7,199 nucleotides of DNA, from the NCBI GenBank assembly GCA_030601715.1, contig JAUWBL010000049.1:1-7199 (forward strand), in the 5' to 3' direction. Origin of the DNA: Candidatus Geothermarchaeota archaeon. GTDB taxonomy: Archaea; Thermoproteota; Nitrososphaeria; Geothermarchaeales; JAUWBL01. A model generated the notes under the pieces. That model saw only the letters and a list, made by a program, of their open reading frames with translations, was not told where the DNA came from and searched no databases. Shown here piece by piece: positions 5,702 through 7,199 of this stretch. A program made the position numbers and the translations under genes. Each line of letters begins with the position of its first letter. Position 1 is the stretch's first letter.

Positions 5702-7105
5702 CTATCTCGAGCTCAACATAGCGAGCTTCTTCTCTACCCTAGCCCTCGCCCGAGTGTATCTCAGGAGGACGGAGACAGCCGATACGGACCTCTCTGGCGT
5801 TCTGTATGCCGGTATGCCCGCCTCCTGAAGTAGCCGAATGGCTCTCTCAACCTGTTCTCCCCCGACCCCACAGAACACAATGGGCTTTCTGGTGGCCAGT
5901 CTTACGTCCTTCATCGCCTTGATGATCTTTGCCGCGATGAGAGTAGGGTCCGTCAGAGGTCCTTGAGTGTACATCGCGAGTACAGTGTGGACATCGGGAT
6001 CTCCCACGGCTGTCAGAACCGATTCATAGTAGGCATCGTCGTCAGCCACGGCCGTAAGGTCTATGGGATTCTCAACCGAGCCGAAGTAGGGCATGTGCTT
6101 CTTCAGCTCCTCCCTAAGCTTCTGCGTGGGCTTCATTAGTTCCACTCCCTGATCGTCACAAGCGTCGGCGGCCAAGACGCCCAACCCTCCACCGTTCGTC
6201 AGGATGAGGAGGTTTCCCCCGAGGGGTCGGAAATCCTCAACAAAGATTCTGGCCCAATCGAAGGCCTGCTCAATGCTCGATGCGTAGAGAACTCCTGACT
6301 GGTTGAACGCTCCGAGCATGACTCGGAAACTGCTGGCTAGGGCACCAGTGTGCGTGGAAGCGGCTTGAGCCCCCTTGGAAGTCCTCCCAGCCTTGATCAC
6401 AATGACAGGCTTCTTCACAGAGGTCCTCATAGCGGCTCCGAGGAATCGTCGGCCCCGCACGAGCCCCTCCATATAGATGAGGACAACCGATGTGTGAGGA
6501 TCCTCTGAGAAGTACTCCAGCAGATCCGAGTCGTCGATGTCAGACTTGTTACCCATGCTCACGACGGCAGACAAACCGATGTGTTCAAGGATCGTGAAGT
6601 ACATGAGGGCTATTCCAATCGCTCCCGACTGAGTGATAAAAGCGATCCTTCCTGGTCGAACGATGCGAGGTCCGAAGGAGGCGTTGAGCTTTGATGGAGT
6701 ACATATGACGCCAAAGATGTTGGGACCCAGAACTCTCATCCCGTGTCTGGAGGCTGTCTCAACCACTCTTTCCTCTAGGTCGCTCCTCCCGATCTCCTTG
6801 AAGCCGGACGAGACGACTGCAACTACTCTTACACCCTTCCTCCCACAACCGGTGACGGCTTCGGGAACCATCTCCGCTGGAACACAGACCACTGCCAGAT
6901 CCACATCACCCCCGATGCTGAGCACACTGGGATAACACCGAAGACCCCGGACAGTGTCAGCGTTCGGATTCACCGGGTAGATCTTACCAGAGTATCCGAA
7001 ATCGATGAGGTTTCGCAGAACCTCGTGTCCGATCTTTCCACGCTTCCTAGAAGCCCCTATCACAGCAACAGACCTAGGTTGAAGCAGCGCCTTGATGGCG
7101 TTCAT
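5702..7105 (-). CDS. acdA: ADP-forming acyl-CoA synthetase, alpha subunit
   Basis: This 467-residue protein fits the separate alpha subunit of ADP-forming (acetate/acyl)-CoA synthetase, which converts acyl-CoA, ADP and phosphate to the acid, ATP and CoA, a way of making ATP at the end of sugar or amino-acid fermentation. The N-terminal CoA-binding Rossmann domain has SVAVIGAS (12-19) and a Lys/Gly-rich KRGKIG loop, followed by YPVNPN (43-48). The succinyl-CoA-ligase-like domain follows, with THTGALAS (251-258); His252 is the expected phosphohistidine. TNGGGLGVLAADA (303-315) and ENPIDLT (345-351) are also characteristic. The beta subunit, an ATP-grasp protein of about 230 residues, is not fused and not encoded in the window, so it must come from elsewhere. 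Which acid is used cannot be told. The ATG at 7105 places the CoA-binding domain right at the N terminus, as usual. A related protein acyltransferase is less likely because no GNAT domain is attached. Confidence 0.9.
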   Translation of the reverse strand: MNAIKALLQPRSVAVIGASRKRGKIGHEVLRNLIDFGYSGKIYPVNPNADTVRGLRCYPSVLSIGGDVDLAVVCVPAEMVPEAVTGCGRKGVRVVAVVSSGFKEIGRSDLEERVVETASRHGMRVLGPNIFGVICTPSKLNASFGPRIVRPGRIAFITQSGAIGIALMYFTILEHIGLSAVVSMGNKSDIDDSDLLEYFSEDPHTSVVLIYMEGLVRGRRFLGAAMRTSVKKPVIVIKAGRTSKGAQAASTHTGALASSFRVMLGAFNQSGVLYASSIEQAFDWARIFVEDFRPLGGNLLILTNGGGLGVLAADACDDQGVELMKPTQKLREELKKHMPYFGSVENPIDLTAVADDDAYYESVLTAVGDPDVHTVLAMYTQGPLTDPTLIAAKIIKAMKDVRLATRKPIVFCGVGGEQVERAIRLLQEAGIPAYRTPERSVSAVSVLLRYTRARARVEKKLAMLSSR

Positions 7106-7112
7106 TGAGAAG

Positions 7113-7120
7113 TCATATCA
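7113..7120 (+). promoter_or_regulatory. Possible TATA-like box for a rightward gene
   Basis: TCATATCA is centred about 27-28 bases ahead of the ATG at 7145, which would suit a leaderless transcript of the partial rightward frame. The match to an archaeal TATA consensus is only moderate. Confidence 0.25.
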
Positions 7121-7136
7121 CAGTTGGGTTACTCGC

Positions 7137-7144
7137 TGTAAAAG
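7137..7144 (-). promoter_or_regulatory. TATA-like box for the acyl-CoA synthetase gene
   Basis: On the minus strand CTTTTACA is centred about 36 bases ahead of the ATG at 7105, placing the transcript start near 7116 with a leader of about 11 bases. A weak GTGAT Shine-Dalgarno-like stretch (7117-7121) lies at or just outside that start, so translation may be nearly leaderless. Confidence 0.4.
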
Positions 7145-7199
7145 ATGTCTGGTCGCACAGTCACTAGAGGGTTTCTTCAGGAAGAGGTGAGGGCCTTAG
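7145..7199 (+). CDS. Possible start of a divergent gene, cut by the window edge
   Basis: An ATG at 7145 opens a frame of 18 complete codons (MSGRTVTRGF, then LQEEVRAL) that is still open at the edge. A TATA-like TCATATCA at a leaderless distance supports it. Too little is visible to recognise a family. On the opposite strand one frame reads into the window and ends at a TAG near 7164-7166, so these bases could instead be the 3' end of a leftward gene. Confidence 0.3.
   Translation, partial: MSGRTVTRGFLQEEVRAL

Noticed and set aside
1..7199. CRISPR array, insertion sequence or prophage
   Set aside because: No regularly spaced repeats, no transposase or integrase frame and no terminal inverted repeats with target duplications were seen.

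Overview
The window is from an archaeon. Four things point there: a group II chaperonin (thermosome) gene, an acyl-CoA synthetase of the ADP-forming type, archaeal TATA boxes about 25 bases ahead of the inferred transcript starts, and a box C/D guide sRNA in an intergenic space. Base composition is moderately GC-rich. The gene content would suit a Thermoplasmatota-like euryarchaeon, but I cannot fix the lineage from sequence alone. This looks like ordinary chromosome: I see no insertion sequence, phage gene or CRISPR array.

Layout, left to right. Positions 1-62 hold the 3' flank of a minus-strand gene: a GC hairpin followed by six T (terminator), a T-arm-like tRNA 3'-end remnant and a 10-bp palindrome. 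Positions 63-722 (minus) encode a HAD phosphatase resembling phosphoserine phosphatase. A 60-base divergent promoter region follows, with one TATA-like core that may serve both directions. Positions 783-2237 and 2234-3595 (plus) are a tldD-tldE pair overlapping by four bases. After a 170-base spacer with a clear TATA box comes the thermosome gene (3767-5434, plus), closed by a hairpin-plus-T-run terminator. Positions 5435-5701, between two convergent genes, hold a two-part hairpin and the most notable element, a complete C/D box sRNA with its own well-placed TATA-like box. Positions 5702-7105 (minus) encode the alpha subunit of an ADP-forming acyl-CoA synthetase. A divergent plus-strand reading frame may begin at 7145 and run off the edge.

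The only operon visible is tldD-tldE, whose products are expected to form one metalloprotease. TldE lacks the zinc-binding motif that TldD carries. The thermosome and TldD/E both act on unfolded or small protein substrates, but they have separate promoters and I infer no coupling. The sRNA would work separately, directing 2'-O-methylation of rRNA or tRNA with fibrillarin, Nop5 and L7Ae. Starts appear mixed: tldD looks leaderless with a TTG start, while the thermosome has a short leader with a GGTGAG Shine-Dalgarno sequence.
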